A DNA stretch of 64,000 nucleotides from the NCBI GenBank assembly GCA_022059125.1, contig JAEUWY010000002.1:372001-436000 (forward strand), read 5' to 3'. Numbering within the stretch: the first letter of the stretch is position 1; each line of letters opens with the position of its first letter. The position numbers and the translations under genes are program-made. The notes below the pieces were generated by a model. The model did no database searches. It was not told the origin of the DNA and saw only the letters and a program-made list of their open reading frames with translations. This document shows positions 45,913 to 57,815 of the stretch, piece after piece. Source of the stretch: Corynespora cassiicola. Taxonomy: Eukaryota; Ascomycota; Dothideomycetes; Pleosporales; Corynesporascaceae.

Positions 45913-48829
45913 ATGGCCGATAAGCACCTGGTCGATGAGTCGGAGGGTGACTATGATGAGTCCTATCCGCACGACGAAGAGGACAGCTACGACAGCGACG
46001 ACACGGGGCAATTGTTCGAGTACAGCGACGGCACGGGGCAATCGTTCGAGTACAACGACGTGGAATACAACCCTCCGTTGGATCTTATCGACGCAAAGGA
46101 CATGCACCAAAAGATTATCGCGGCTGCAGCAGAGCGTGATCTGACGGATCCCGAGTCGAAGCAGCTGTTTCTCAAGGATTTTAGGTGCGATTTCAAACAG
46201 ATAGCGACCGATGACTTTTCCTTGCTACACTCTCTGGCGCGGGAGATGTACGATAAGAGCTCCGGTGAAGGAAGACACGATTACAAGAAGTACATACCGT
46301 TCTTGGACATCCTTCTGGATGACCAACCAGATCTACCGACATGTAAAGACTCTCAGGGCCGCACAGCCCTGCACATTGTTGTGGAGGCTCGCCAGAGCGA
46401 GGTCGCTACATATCTCTGCGACAAGATCAAGTGTGAGCCTGATTTGCTTGAGCTAACGAAGAAGGATGGGGATACAGTCATCCACATTGCCGTGCGAGAA
46501 AACCTTGACTGCGTCGAGTATTTCGTGAAGCGCGCCGTTTCAAAGGGCCAAGAATGGGCAAATGCTACCTTGAGTATCCAAGGCGAAAAAGGCAATACAC
46601 CTTTGCACATTGCTGTCGACTACCAGCGATGTTACGGCAATCAGGACAAACTAGTCAAAATTCTTCTCGACGCATCCGATCAGCCCCTTAGCAAGGAAAA
46701 TAAAGACAAGCTCTCGCCATTCCGATATCACAGCGAAACGCTGCGTACTGCGAGGGCTCCGCTGCACACATCCAGGATGGCAAGAACCAAGCCGCCACCA
46801 TTATCGGAAAGAACAGGAGACAAACCACTCGGAATCTCCAGGACGAGTCTGCGTCCGCGAAGAGGACTGCCAGCGGATAAAGAAACGCCTTCCGAAGGCA
46901 AATCTTCTGCTCCTCTACGGTCAAGGCCTACCATAAAACGACCTTCATCAGAGCAACCCCAACAAAAGGCAGATCCCAAAGTGGCAAAGGCAATACAGGA
47001 CATGATGCTTAGGCGTTGTCTACGTACTAAAACTCGAGATGAGGCTATCAGAATATTGCACGGTCCAGTTGCTTTGAGACAGCTTGATTTCGACCTTGCA
47101 CAGACGCGGAATTCCTCCATTGGAGCGGGGGACTTGTCCAAGATCGCAACCCATTTGAATTTTGAGCCAGCACTGCAATATGTTGCCATACCACAGCTTG
47201 AGATCGAGAATTTCCACGATTCTAAATGGAAACACGAGGAATTTTGGGACTCTGTGGGACGCAAAGACTATTTGGCAATCTTTGACTGGCTCTATGAAAG
47301 AGGCGTTCGGCATATCATCAGAGTTATAGTGGTAGACCATGAAGACAGACCTCACAGCGATGCAGTCATTATCAAATGTCTGAATCGATTCGGTGTGGAG
47401 AGACTGGACTGGAAACGTTTCGACCTTTCTAGCAGGGCCATTGCCAAAGCAGTGCCCGATGTCATGCAACTAAAGCTGTATTGCAGTGGCAACGAGGCCA
47501 TACTCAGCAGCTGGGCATCAGGCTCGGGACTCGTCAACCTCAAGCAGCTCACCGAGATTGAAGTAGAGATGTCGATAGGCCTAGAGACCCGCCAGAGCAC
47601 GAAAGATGCACTAGCTAACTTTAAGTTTGAGATGCGAAAGACATGGGATGAAGCCTGGAAGAAGGAGTCTCAGGGGTCAGAAGCATACATTGGTCGTGCA
47701 CGCAAGCTCGAAGTGAAATGCAAGTTCGAAAGCATTCAACGAACTCAAAAGAATCTCTCTCCTGGAGACTCAGAGAGGAATCATGATGCACTTTATGAGC
47801 AACGCGAGCTCTGGATACACTGTATGAAGGTCTTTGCGAACTTCATTCAGAGCTACAAGCTACCAGGTGATCGCGAACCCGTCGTCAAAGTAGCCATCAT
47901 CGATGATGGTGTTGAGTCGACGTATCAGAAATTGAACGACAGTATCAAATCAGGGCAAAGCTATTCGATACGCAATAAGGAACAGGGCTTGTGGAATCCC
48001 TACTATCGCTCAGCCAACGGGCACGGGACAGTGATGGCCTGTCTCATCCTCCAAATGTGTCCAGATGCCCAGCTCTTCGTTGCGAGGCTTAATGAGACGA
48101 AAATCAATGGCAAATTACATGTCACAGCTGCATCGGCAGCAAAGGTTCGTTTTGAAGCATAAATGACGTTGTCACGAAGACGCTGACTGTGGTTAGGCAA
48201 TCAACTGGGCTCGCATGATGGGCGTCAACATCATCTCGATGAGCTGGAGCATTGACAAGATCACAAACCCAGCAGATGCTCGCGACCTTACAGAGGCAGT
48301 CGAAGCTGCCATCAACGCCGGTATCCTGCTTTTCTGCGCATCTGATGATCAAGGTAACAGAAGACCTAGGGATAGCGAGACATATCCTGCTCGAATCAAT
48401 CCTCTTCATGTCTTCCGCATTGGGGCTGCCACTCGTTCAGGGCTGCAAGATGAGTGGGTACGGGGATTGGACTTCGTCCTTCCTGGAGAGAAAGATCAAC
48501 TGCTTCCGTTCTTCGGAGAGCAGCTCTCGAGCCATGAGCCCCGGACCGCCAGTTCGCTGGCGACCGCTTTGGCCTCTGGACTAGCGGCTCTGATACTGTA
48601 CTGCGCGATGGTGGATGGCAAGAGCAAGTATGAATTGCTGAAGACTCGGGAGAAGATGAATGGCGCGTTTAAGAACCTTTGCAAGAGCCACCCCGGCAAC
48701 CAGTATCTGCATGTTACCGAAGTTTTCGGAGAGTATTTGCCAAAAGGCAATGTAGGCGACGCTGGTGAGACGGAGACAGAGAATAGGAGAGCCATTGAAC
48801 AGGTCGTCGCGCATTTACTGCGAAACTGA
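45913..48829 (+). CDS. Ankyrin-repeat protein with C-terminal subtilisin-like (S8) protease domain
   Basis: Exon 1 is 45913-48144 and exon 2 is 48197-48829 (intron with CTGAC branch), 954 residues. The start is acidic (residues 1-60: Asp/Glu/Tyr-rich, including two related copies of GTGQ-FEY). Three ankyrin units lie at about 145-260 (GRTALHIVVEA, DGDTVIHIAVRE, GNTPLHIAVDY). Residues 280-390 are basic and Pro-rich linker; 400-650 is a conserved helical region of unknown type. The S8 domain follows: Asp664 (VAIIDDGV), His704 (NGHGTVMA) and Ser864 (TASSLATALASG), giving a complete triad, with the intron between His and Ser. There is no signal peptide, so it is intracellular. S8 domains occur as effector modules of fungal NLR proteins; here the protease is separate and sits 460 bases upstream of an NLR-like gene. 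Confidence 0.9.
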
Positions 48830-49289
48830 GCTTTTTTTTGGGAGCATTTGTGCTTTGTAGGCAACTTTCCGTATACCATCGATCGTCGGCTTAGACTTGT
48901 TCTTATTTTCAAAGACACAGTGTGACGTGTCCCGGAATTTTCCAACTGTCCACCATCGTAGGTGGCAAAATGACTACCTGCTGGCTCATGAAAGGCAAAG
49001 AATTGTGGTTCCACCTCCCGGCTCGAGTTTCCCCCTCTCCTAAAGCCACTCGCCGGATTTGGCAGCTCCGAAGGGCCCAGCCTTCTGGTAAGCCAGCCGT
49101 GTGCTGGGGCTGGGAACCCACGCTGGCCAATGCACCAGCACCAACAGCTCCAGATGTGCCTCAGCCTGACCACGTCTCATGATAAGGGTGTTGCAAGGTA
49201 GCTGCCTAGAAGACCCGAAATCTCTTCATCGCCAGCCGGACGCGGTTGCTCCACTCCATTAAAATACATACTCACAAGAAACTGTAGAC
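48830..49289. other. Intergenic between subtilisin and NLR-like genes
   Basis: 460 bases between two plus-strand genes. No coding signal recognised on either strand. Confidence 0.5.
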
Positions 49290-52200
49290 ATGTCGATTTC
49301 CGACTCGACTTCGGAGGTCTCGACTTCTTTAGAAGATACAAAGATTGAGTGAGTCCCGTCCCAGGTTTCGCATCATGAGACGTGTATATTGACCGCGATG
49401 CAGTTTTATCGTTGTCAGCGGCCCTTTCAAAGTCGGCTCGCAACAATGGCAGCTGGGAAGTGAGAATGATCCAGAAGTCAGGGACTGGACACAGCACACC
49501 CTTCCCAAGTGGTATCCTTTTTCGCAGATCAAAAAGTTCAATTTTGAGGCAGAAAATCTAGAAGGCGACGAGGAATTCAGCTTCTGGACCAGGAAAGGAT
49601 TTCGAAATGCCTCGCTTCAGCTCCTAGATTTCGTCAACGAGCAAAGCCTCTCCGAGGCTGGACGAAAGATCGTCTTCATCTCCCATGGTTTCGGTGGCTC
49701 GCTGGTTAAAAATGCGCTCGTGATTGCTCATTACGAGGCCAAATACAATTCAATCCCAGACATTACCCGAGGCCTGATTTTCTTTGCTACCCCGCATAGG
49801 ATTGAAGGATCCGAAACCTGGGAAGACATTGTTTCCAGAATGTTTTGGGCCTTCTATCGCGAAAGCATGCTTAAGACCTGGAGGATATCCGAACTTGCGG
49901 GCATCTTGAAGGGCCTCCAAGTCGAATACGGCTTCATCGGAGAGTCGTGGCCAACCATCAATGTCTATACTGATCCAGAAGGAGAGAATAATCCCATTGT
50001 ATTATCCGAATACAACAGCACTTTAGGCGGCTATAATGGGGTGCGCCTCGAACATGAAAAAGCCTTTCTGCATGTCACCAGGTTCGAGTACAACGACGAC
50101 TTGGCGTACCTTCTAGATTGCCTCAAAGTCCGAGTATCTGGTTTACATGCGGAATATATGCAAACGCTTACACGACTAGCCTCGGCGCTCCCAAAGAATT
50201 TTCTCCTTCAGGTGGATGCTTCAAGCATTCCAGATTTTGTGATCAACAATAGGGAATTCAAGAAATGGGATGACTGCGAGGAATCTGCAAGCCTCGTGCT
50301 CACTGGCAACCCAGGCTCATGCAAGACCGAAGTGTCCAGGCTACTCTTACAGTACTTCTACCGCCTGGGAAGAACCCGTCTGGTTACGCTGTTTCAGTTT
50401 GACAAAAACGATGCCCGTCAAAATTCACAATCCGCGTTTTTGCTTTCCAACATATGGCACAATCTGTTCATTTCTCCAAAAAGTTGTCCTGAGATAGAAG
50501 ACGTATATCAACGAACCGTTGGAAGCGGGAGGACGACCAAGGAAGACCTTTTGCTTCTATATCGTTCTCTCATTCGATCGTTAAAGAAAGAAATGCTGGT
50601 CATCATGATCATCAACCCCGAAGAATGCGAGGATGTTCAGGCATTCTTGTCTCAGGTACAGGCACTCGCTAAGAGTGGAAATCCCGTCGTCAAACTCCTC
50701 ATCGTCACAGAAACTCATTCCGAGGCTGCCAAGACACTCGAGCGTCTCCCCACTATATCCGTGGATACGGACATGACCGCCGTTCCCGAATTCAATCGAT
50801 CAATCGAGGAGATGGTCACCACATTGATAAAGCAACGACCAGTGCTTACCGACTTCAAGGATGATATCCTCGAACGCGTATCAAGATGTGACAATTTCCT
50901 CCAGATTTCACTGCTCCTGGACCAACTGCAGACTGTTCCATTGTGGTCCAGTCCCAAGTCTATGCGCTTTGGAATCAACTCTGTCGAAGTCAACTTGGAC
51001 ATTCTTGTGGAAAAAATCATGACCCAGGATCTTCCGTTCTGGTCTCAAGTTGCGCTTCATTGGATTGTGTATGCAGCACGGCCTTTGAATGCAAACGAGC
51101 TCGCAGTGGCAGTCGCTTTAAAGGATGGGTTTGAGAATCTCGAAGATCTCAATGAGACACTGTCACAAGACATCGTGGGCGACCTGAAGCAGTTGTTTGG
51201 GCCTCTGATTGTGATTCGAGACGGCGAGATTTGGGCACTGCACGACCTGGTGCGTGAAACCTACAGGAAGAGGCATTCGGGCATATCCGATGGAAAAGCC
51301 TTGCAGAAAGCAAAGCCTCCTGCAATGTCCGACCAGTGGCGCATAACCAAAATGTGTGTAGACTACCTATCCTCAAAAGAAGTGCAAAGGCTTGCACAAT
51401 CCCCACAGCCAACAGGGCATTGGGTGTCGCGAAATAAGGGAATCTATGCTCTCACGGGGTATGCGGCCAAGTACTGGCCTGTGCACTACAAGCGACTCCC
51501 CGATTGCGAGACGCACGCTCCCTCCATTGCCGAGCGACTGGACGATAAATCATTCCTCAAGACATGGACGACTCTCCTGCCTGATTCGACTTCTTCACCC
51601 AGTTCAAATTGCCCGTTCCCGAACGAACCTATTCATTTCGCGGCTGATCTTGGATTCAATGGCGTTGTGAAGATCTTCCTGGAGTCATATGCTGAGAGGC
51701 AGGTCAGCGATGATGATCTCGCCTACGCGTTGGAATTGGCAGCGAAGAATGGTCATTCGGATGTTGTAGAGCAACTTCTCGGTCACGGCGTTGAAGATAC
51801 CGAGACAATTTTAAAGATACTCGATGAACCTTGTCGAAACGGCTTGGGCATGGTGGTGAATGCGCTGGTTCAGAAACTCGCCGAACAACAACCTGCAAAC
51901 CTGGTGTTCCCTAGTTCTCTCTTGGGGCAGGCATCTCGCAATGGGCATGCCGCTGTTGCGGATATCCTGCTTCGAGCTGGTGCGCCGGTTGATGCCATCT
52001 ATGACGGTGGTTCGCCCCTCCATCATGCAGTGGCCGAAAGTCATGACGCTGTGGTCAAGGTTCTGTTAGAAGGAGGAGCCAACATCAATCTTGTTAACGA
52101 CCAGGGTTACACGCCGCTCCACCTAGCTTGCAAGAACACGGATCCAAGCATCGTTAGTCAGTTGCTTGACTATAGGGCAATGATGGATACAGAAGATGCA

Positions 52201-54976
52201 GAAGGATTTTCAGCTCTTCATCTCGCTACCTTGCAGGCTGATCAGGATTCTATCATGCTGCTCCTCAAGGCGGGCGCAGAACCAGCCCCACTCTCGCCTG
52301 AAGAAAAGACTCCGTTGCATATAGCCTGCGAGAATGGCTCCCAGTTCATCGTGGAACAGCTCATTGCGAAAAACGTGGACATTGAGAGAGCGGATCGTGC
52401 ACGTGCATCACCGCTGCTGCTGAGTTGTAAAAATGGCCATGAAGAAATCGCAAAGATACTGATCCATAAAGGTGCAAGGCCTGATGGATTCGACGATTCG
52501 GACACCACACCGCTCGTTTACGCCATAAGCCAGCAGAAAACTGATGTTGCCACCCTCCTCATTGAAAAAGGTGCTGATGTGAATCGACGAGGCAGTGGTA
52601 CTGTCCCCTTAGCCGAAGCAGCCAAGTCTGGCCTACTCCCTCTGGTCAAACTTCTGTCGGAGAAGGGCGCAGACATCAATGGAAGTGACAGCACCACCCA
52701 GCCGATCCACTTGGCAGCCTCGATGGGCTTCAATGATATTATCAATTTCCTTCTAGAACAAGAGTGTCCTGCGAATGTCGATGCCAAGGACGAGGGTGGA
52801 AGAACCGCGCTGCATCACGCAGCCGCATGTGGATTCTTGGAGACCGTGAAGCTTCTTCTCGACAAGGGATCAGACATTACTATTTTAGACATCGATTCAG
52901 CCTCGGCTCTCCATGCGGCGGCAAGGGCCAACAAGGTAGAAGTTGTGGCGGAGCTATTCGAGCGTGGAGGAGACATTGAAGCAGTGGACAACAACAAGCG
53001 CAGACCTTTGCACCGAGCTTGTGAATGTGGTGGCACTGATACTGTCAAGTTTTTGCTCGAAAAAGGTGCCCTGCATGATGAGAACGATCAATGGTTAACC
53101 ACACCATTAATGCTCGCTATCAGTTTTAATCGCGAGGAGATTTGTAGAGTTCTACTACAGAAGGGAGCAGATCCGCGACACAAGAATTCGGAAGGAGATA
53201 CGCCCCTGCACCGCGCTGCTTGGAACGGCAGCATTACGTTGATGGAGATGCTCACCAAGGACAGAGAAATCGACATTAATATCCTGTCTGAGAACAATGA
53301 GACACCCCTTTTCCGAGTATTCTTCTACCTAGATGCAGCCCGCTGGTTACTGGATCATGGAGCAAACCCGAATGTTGCCTCCAAAGACGGCACCACTCCA
53401 TTGATGTTCATGGCGCAGAAAAGAGATTACAAAGTGGCCAAGCTCCTCCTTGAGAGGGGTGCCAATGTACACGCTGTCGATTCGTATGGACGATCAGCAC
53501 TCCATATTGCTGTCACCTCAAACGATCCCGCTATTTGCAACATGCTACTAGAGAACGAAGCCGATCCCAATCAACGTGACAACTATCCAAACACTCCATT
53601 GTCACTTGCGGCAACAGCCGGGCACAGGGTCATATGCGAAGCCCTCATCGAGAAACATGCGGACATTAATGTCACCAGCAATCATCAACTAACACCTCTA
53701 CATCTAGCAGCCTACTACGGTCACTCCGAGATTGTGGACCTGCTTCTTAAGCACAAGGCACAGCTCGAAATGAAGGATGCGGATGGCGATACCGAGCTGC
53801 TCAACGCTGTTTGTGGGGGAAAAATTGAGAGCACTAGGATACTCCTCAATGCTCGCGCAAATATCAATGCCCTTAACAAGCAGGGCAATAGCCCATTGCT
53901 TTGTGCCGTCGCGGACGGAGGCTCAGCATTTGACATGGTCTCCCTACTCTTGAATTTCGGTCCAAATCTTAACTTCAGCAACATTGAGGGTTTCTCTGCC
54001 CTTCACATAGCCGCGGATCATTGCGATCCCGATACATTGAAAATCCTTATCGAAGCTGGAGCAGACCCGAACCAGAAAGACCATGTCGACCGAACACCTC
54101 TCCACTACGGAGCGTTGCGAAATCGCCCCGCCTCGGTCAATATACTCATCGAAGGAGGCGCAAAAACAGATGTCCTTGACAAAATGGGCCGCTCTCTCAT
54201 CCACTGCGCCGTGCCCAGCTACACACTCTCAGATCTGAGCCATCTCGTCTCTAAGGTCCTCAAAATCCGCGGTGCGCGACCCCGACAGCTTAACGAACCC
54301 GACAAGGACGGCTGGTCCCCAATCCACTGGGCTTGCAAGGCTGGAGAGTCGGGTGTCATACGTCTTCTCGGTGCCGCGAAAGCAAACCCAATCAAGAAGG
54401 ACAGGAGAGGATGGACCCCCGGGCAAATCGCCATCTTCCACAATCGACAATTTCTTCTGCAAGACTTGAAGATCGAGGGAGGCGAGAGGAAGGAGAAACG
54501 CGTCGCTGTTTCGCGGCAAGATGAGGAAGGTACTGATGGTGAACTGAAGGCTACTATAGGAACTTTGCAACGGGCCTCGACTGGCCTTGAGGATGACGCA
54601 TTGACAGATGGTACCACTGAGGAGACAAAATGCAAGACCGGAGATCAACATAATGCTTTGTGCAATTCGTGCTACACTTATATCTGGGGTATACGCTTCA
54701 AGTGTAAGGTTTGTGTGGACTTTGACTTCTGCTTCAAGGTACTTCATCAAATGGCATATGTATACTCAATTGACATAAGCTAACGAGCCGCAGTGCTATT
54801 GGCACGCAAAGGAAATCCATAATCCCCAGCACGAGTTTAAGCGCATCGGCAGTGGGCCCGATCAAGGACCTTTCTCATGGAAAGCTGAAGACCCAGAGCC
54901 AGTAGATGAGGAAGACAGTACAATAACAAATGAAAGGAATACGGAAGTAGCAGAAGAGGTTTTAGAAATAGACTAA
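49290..54976 (+). CDS. Giant NLR-like protein: alpha/beta hydrolase - P-loop NTPase - ankyrin repeats - ZZ finger
   Basis: Exons 49290-49348, 49404-54738 and 54794-54976 give 1858 residues. Layout: residues about 20-240 are an alpha/beta hydrolase (SesB/PGAP1-like) with ISHGFGGSLVKNAL and GLIFFATPHRIEGSETW; the nucleophile elbow, normally GHSLGG, reads SHGFGG, so the catalytic Ser is Gly. Residues about 260-640 are a STAND/NACHT-type NTPase with Walker A LTGNPGSCKTEV near 320-329 and the winged-helix region ending HDLVRETYRKRH. About 22-25 ankyrin repeats fill 760-1700. A ZZ zinc finger follows (CNSC, CKVCVDFDFC, CYWH, then H--H before FKRIG), split by the last intron. Such proteins act as non-self sensors in fungi. 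The last intron and ZZ frame join cleanly, so the gene appears intact. Confidence 0.92.
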
Positions 54977-55590
54977 ACCCCATTATAAAAGTCACCGGAT
55001 TAGCTGTGTAAATATTAGAAATAAAAATCCCTTAATAAGTTCTAATAGATGAAAAAAACTATTATTCCTGTTTACTTTTGAACAACTTGAAGCATTTTAT
55101 AGGTTACTAGCCTTTTTATTACCATTTTTTATATTTTATTTCTGAGAGTATTGTTTTTATCGTGACTTGCTAGAGTAATATTAGTGATACTTAGATTATG
55201 TTTTGTTTCTTCGTCCACCTTTACTTGAACCCAACCTGTTCCGTTATATGACCTATAAACTTAGGGAGTGGCGTAATTTCCACTTAATACAGTCGAACAA
55301 TCTCATGTTTGCGGAGATCCTACTCCTCTTCTTCAGCTGCGCGCTTCGACATATCGGTAGGTTTAGGCTCAGCCTTGCGGTATTAGACACTTGGAAGAGT
55401 CTAGCCGCAGTTAGAGCAATATCTTTCTGTACACAATGGCTGTAGGATGACTGGAACGTAAAAACGCGGTATCAGTATGGTAGGCGTGGAGGAAGGGATT
55501 TGAAAAAGAAAGTGCTGCTGGTAACTGTTCATCTAGCCTCGTTGTCTTGCTTACGACATCAAACTTGCATGATGGGCTTGGATGCCACCT
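54977..55590. other. AT-rich gene-free stretch 3' of NLR-like gene
   Basis: Bases 54,980-55,200 are about 70% A/T and contain no ORF; possible RIP scar. A short plus-strand frame at 55,203-55,445 shows no family. Confidence 0.45.
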
Positions 55591-55598
55591 TCTTTGTG

Positions 55599-55920
55599 AT
55601 TGGCCACGTCCAGAATCTTGCACTTGCCCATTGGTAGCTGCGGCACCGGTGAGGATCCTTCGAGTGGTGCTGATTGGTAGACTCCAGAATCTGCATATAC
55701 AACGCTCCCTTCTCATTGGCCAGCCCCAGAATCTGCATCTTGAAAGTCTCTGTTATTGGCCGTCTCCAAAATCTGCATATTAGACACTGAGAAGGCGTGT
55801 GGCAAGGACTTATTTCGAAGACGGCTCCTTTTGATTGCAGTAGGGCTATACAGACAGACTCGACGCATTTTCAACTGTAGATAGAAGATTATTGGTTGTC
55901 TCCAAAATCTGGTTTACCAT
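55599..55920 (-). repeat. Imperfect repeat array with ATTGG...CCARAATCTGCAT core
   Basis: Five copies of ATTGGYN4-6CCARAATCT start at 55599, 55673, 55715, 55755 and 55891; three continue GCAT. Copies two to four are 42 and 40 bases apart. Each contains ATTGG, the complement of CCAAT. On the minus strand the core reads ATGCAGATTCTGG-N-CCAAT and one 42-base step would keep frame as a 14-residue peptide repeat (MQIL-AN/TN), but the 40-base step breaks it. It is either a regulatory array upstream of the gene at 56,106 or a decayed coding repeat. Confidence 0.6.
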
Positions 55921-56105
55921 GAAGGAGGCTGATTTACATCACAAGCGGGCTGTCACGTCGCCATTCACGCCAAGCCACTTTCTATCCATAGCCACAAGGG
56001 ATCATGACATGTTGAATATATACGAAGCTTCATCCTTTGTATGAATATATCTCATACGCACATCAATCCACACGTTTGAAGACTTACCTGCTCATCATTG
56101 ACATC

Positions 56106-56443
56106 ATGGCACTCAACGCCGAAAGTATCATTGGTCTCATCACCTTGCTCGTGGCCTGTCCACCCACAGCATGGCTATTATACAATCTCTACCGGCGCAA
56201 TCACACTCAACAGCATGATTGTATAGATGTTCCTCCGTGTATTTCAACAGTTCACTAACTTCTTTAGTCATCCTACCTTTCCATCTCCAACGCAACCCTC
56301 CCCTACCGATTATGTTAATGCATCGGCGCAGCCGTACATGGTATCATACGAGTGCACTGCAAGCTGAAGTGACGACGGTCGAGGTACTGGGTCGAGGTAG
56401 GTTCTCTGTCCGTCTTCAAGCAAAACCACCACTAATGGGATAA
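56106..56443 (+). CDS. Small one-transmembrane protein of unknown function
   Basis: Exon 1 56106-56220 and exon 2 56268-56443 give 96 residues. The intron is textbook (GTATAG donor, CACTAAC branch, TTTAG acceptor). The N-terminus MALNAESIIGLITLLVACPP then WLLYNLYRRN is a membrane segment followed by basic residues, a common start among small fungal membrane proteins. The rest has basic (LMHRRSRTWYH) and a short strand-like part (AEVTTVEVLGRGRFSVRL). Without splicing the frame ends after 50 residues. No function can be given. Confidence 0.5.
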
Positions 56444-57815
56444 CTAGACGAGTTTTCTGCTCTTCCTCAGTTGGCGTAACCCTTCAGCGATATCGTATCT
56501 AGAATGCAATTCCATCACTATCATCGAGTCTATTAGAGCTGTGTTTCTAGTTGCGAGTCGGCGGGTGGACTGATACAGGAAAACCCAAGCAAGCTCAGGC
56601 CAAAACGTGGATGGAACGCACAGGCTGGACATGGCAAGGCAGATATATACCTCATGCCCCAAGGGGTTGCCCAAGGGGTTGCCGTCGACTAGTGTGGCAC
56701 TAGATATGTTAGCCTGGAGCAGAGATTAGGCCATAGCCACGACGACGGCTGGGCGACGCTTTCAAAAGTCGCTACTTCCTTCGTCCGCATGTGTTCGGGA
56801 TGGTATAGAGACGTACCAAAATCTACTTGTACCAAAGTGTGCGCCATATCCGACCCAGGTTTCACCCTGTGTCTAGCGGAGCGCAAGGTTTAGTCTACAT
56901 CCGATAGTGAAGGTCTACCAAAACCTAAACTCCCATCAAGCCGTTTCAAGCCTTATCATTCCCATTGCGTGCATATGTTACAGCTCAATCAGACCGGAGA
57001 CCGCAGTGGTGGATTCGCTAATCGTTTGCTGAAGCGGACGAGTGCATGACGAGATCACCGCCCTACCTCGAGCTTGTTCTAGGCCGCAACGCACGCAATT
57101 TTTTCGCGCATCAAAAAACCAATGTCGGCGACGACTCATTGCGAAAAAGGAGATGCGGGAAGTGAAACCCCGGTCACCAAGAGTGGTGATAAGGGGCCAA
57201 TCATGGCGTGGGGTGGAGCAGCCGGGACGACATGCCCTCTAGCGCGATTGGGAGTCTTGGTGTACGAAACGGTACTGAGGCACGCCCTGATAGCAGTCGG
57301 CGATAGCCCACGGGCACACAGAGAAATTTGCCATGGGCATCAGGTAATGCGCCTGCACGTGGGATGCACTCCTTCGTGGCGTTTTGGGCCTCTCTGTTCA
57401 CATGGCACAAAACGGTATCCACGAATCCATGCAAGCCTCCGGCACTAATGCGCGTGGCGAGTGAATCCAGCAAGGGGCCGTGCCTGACGATCCGCTTTCA
57501 AACACATCATTGCCCAATCCAGACTTAACACCAAGCCTAGATTCCAGGAACCATTGTCAAGAGCTTGGTCAGGGCCAGGCTTTCGTTTCCCTTGATGCGC
57601 ACGTCCATCACACATTCGCCGCGCGCCGTTGGACCGTCTTACACACCTACCGCATCTGACACCCATCCATGAGTCGTGATGCCGGCGCAAGCGTGCGGGG
57701 AATTGATCATAACTAGCGATCATCCCCTTATAACTCATAGTCTGGGAATTCGCGCTGTGCAGGCGTTCTCTTCGCGCGGCTTTGCACGCACTCATGACCC
57801 TCCAGCTTCTGCGCC
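56444..57815. other. Gene-free stretch upstream of rhodopsin-like gene
   Basis: About 1.37 kb. A direct 11-base duplication CCAAGGGGTTGC occurs at 56,657 and 56,669. Open frames at 57,042-57,830 on both strands have no domains. Confidence 0.45.
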
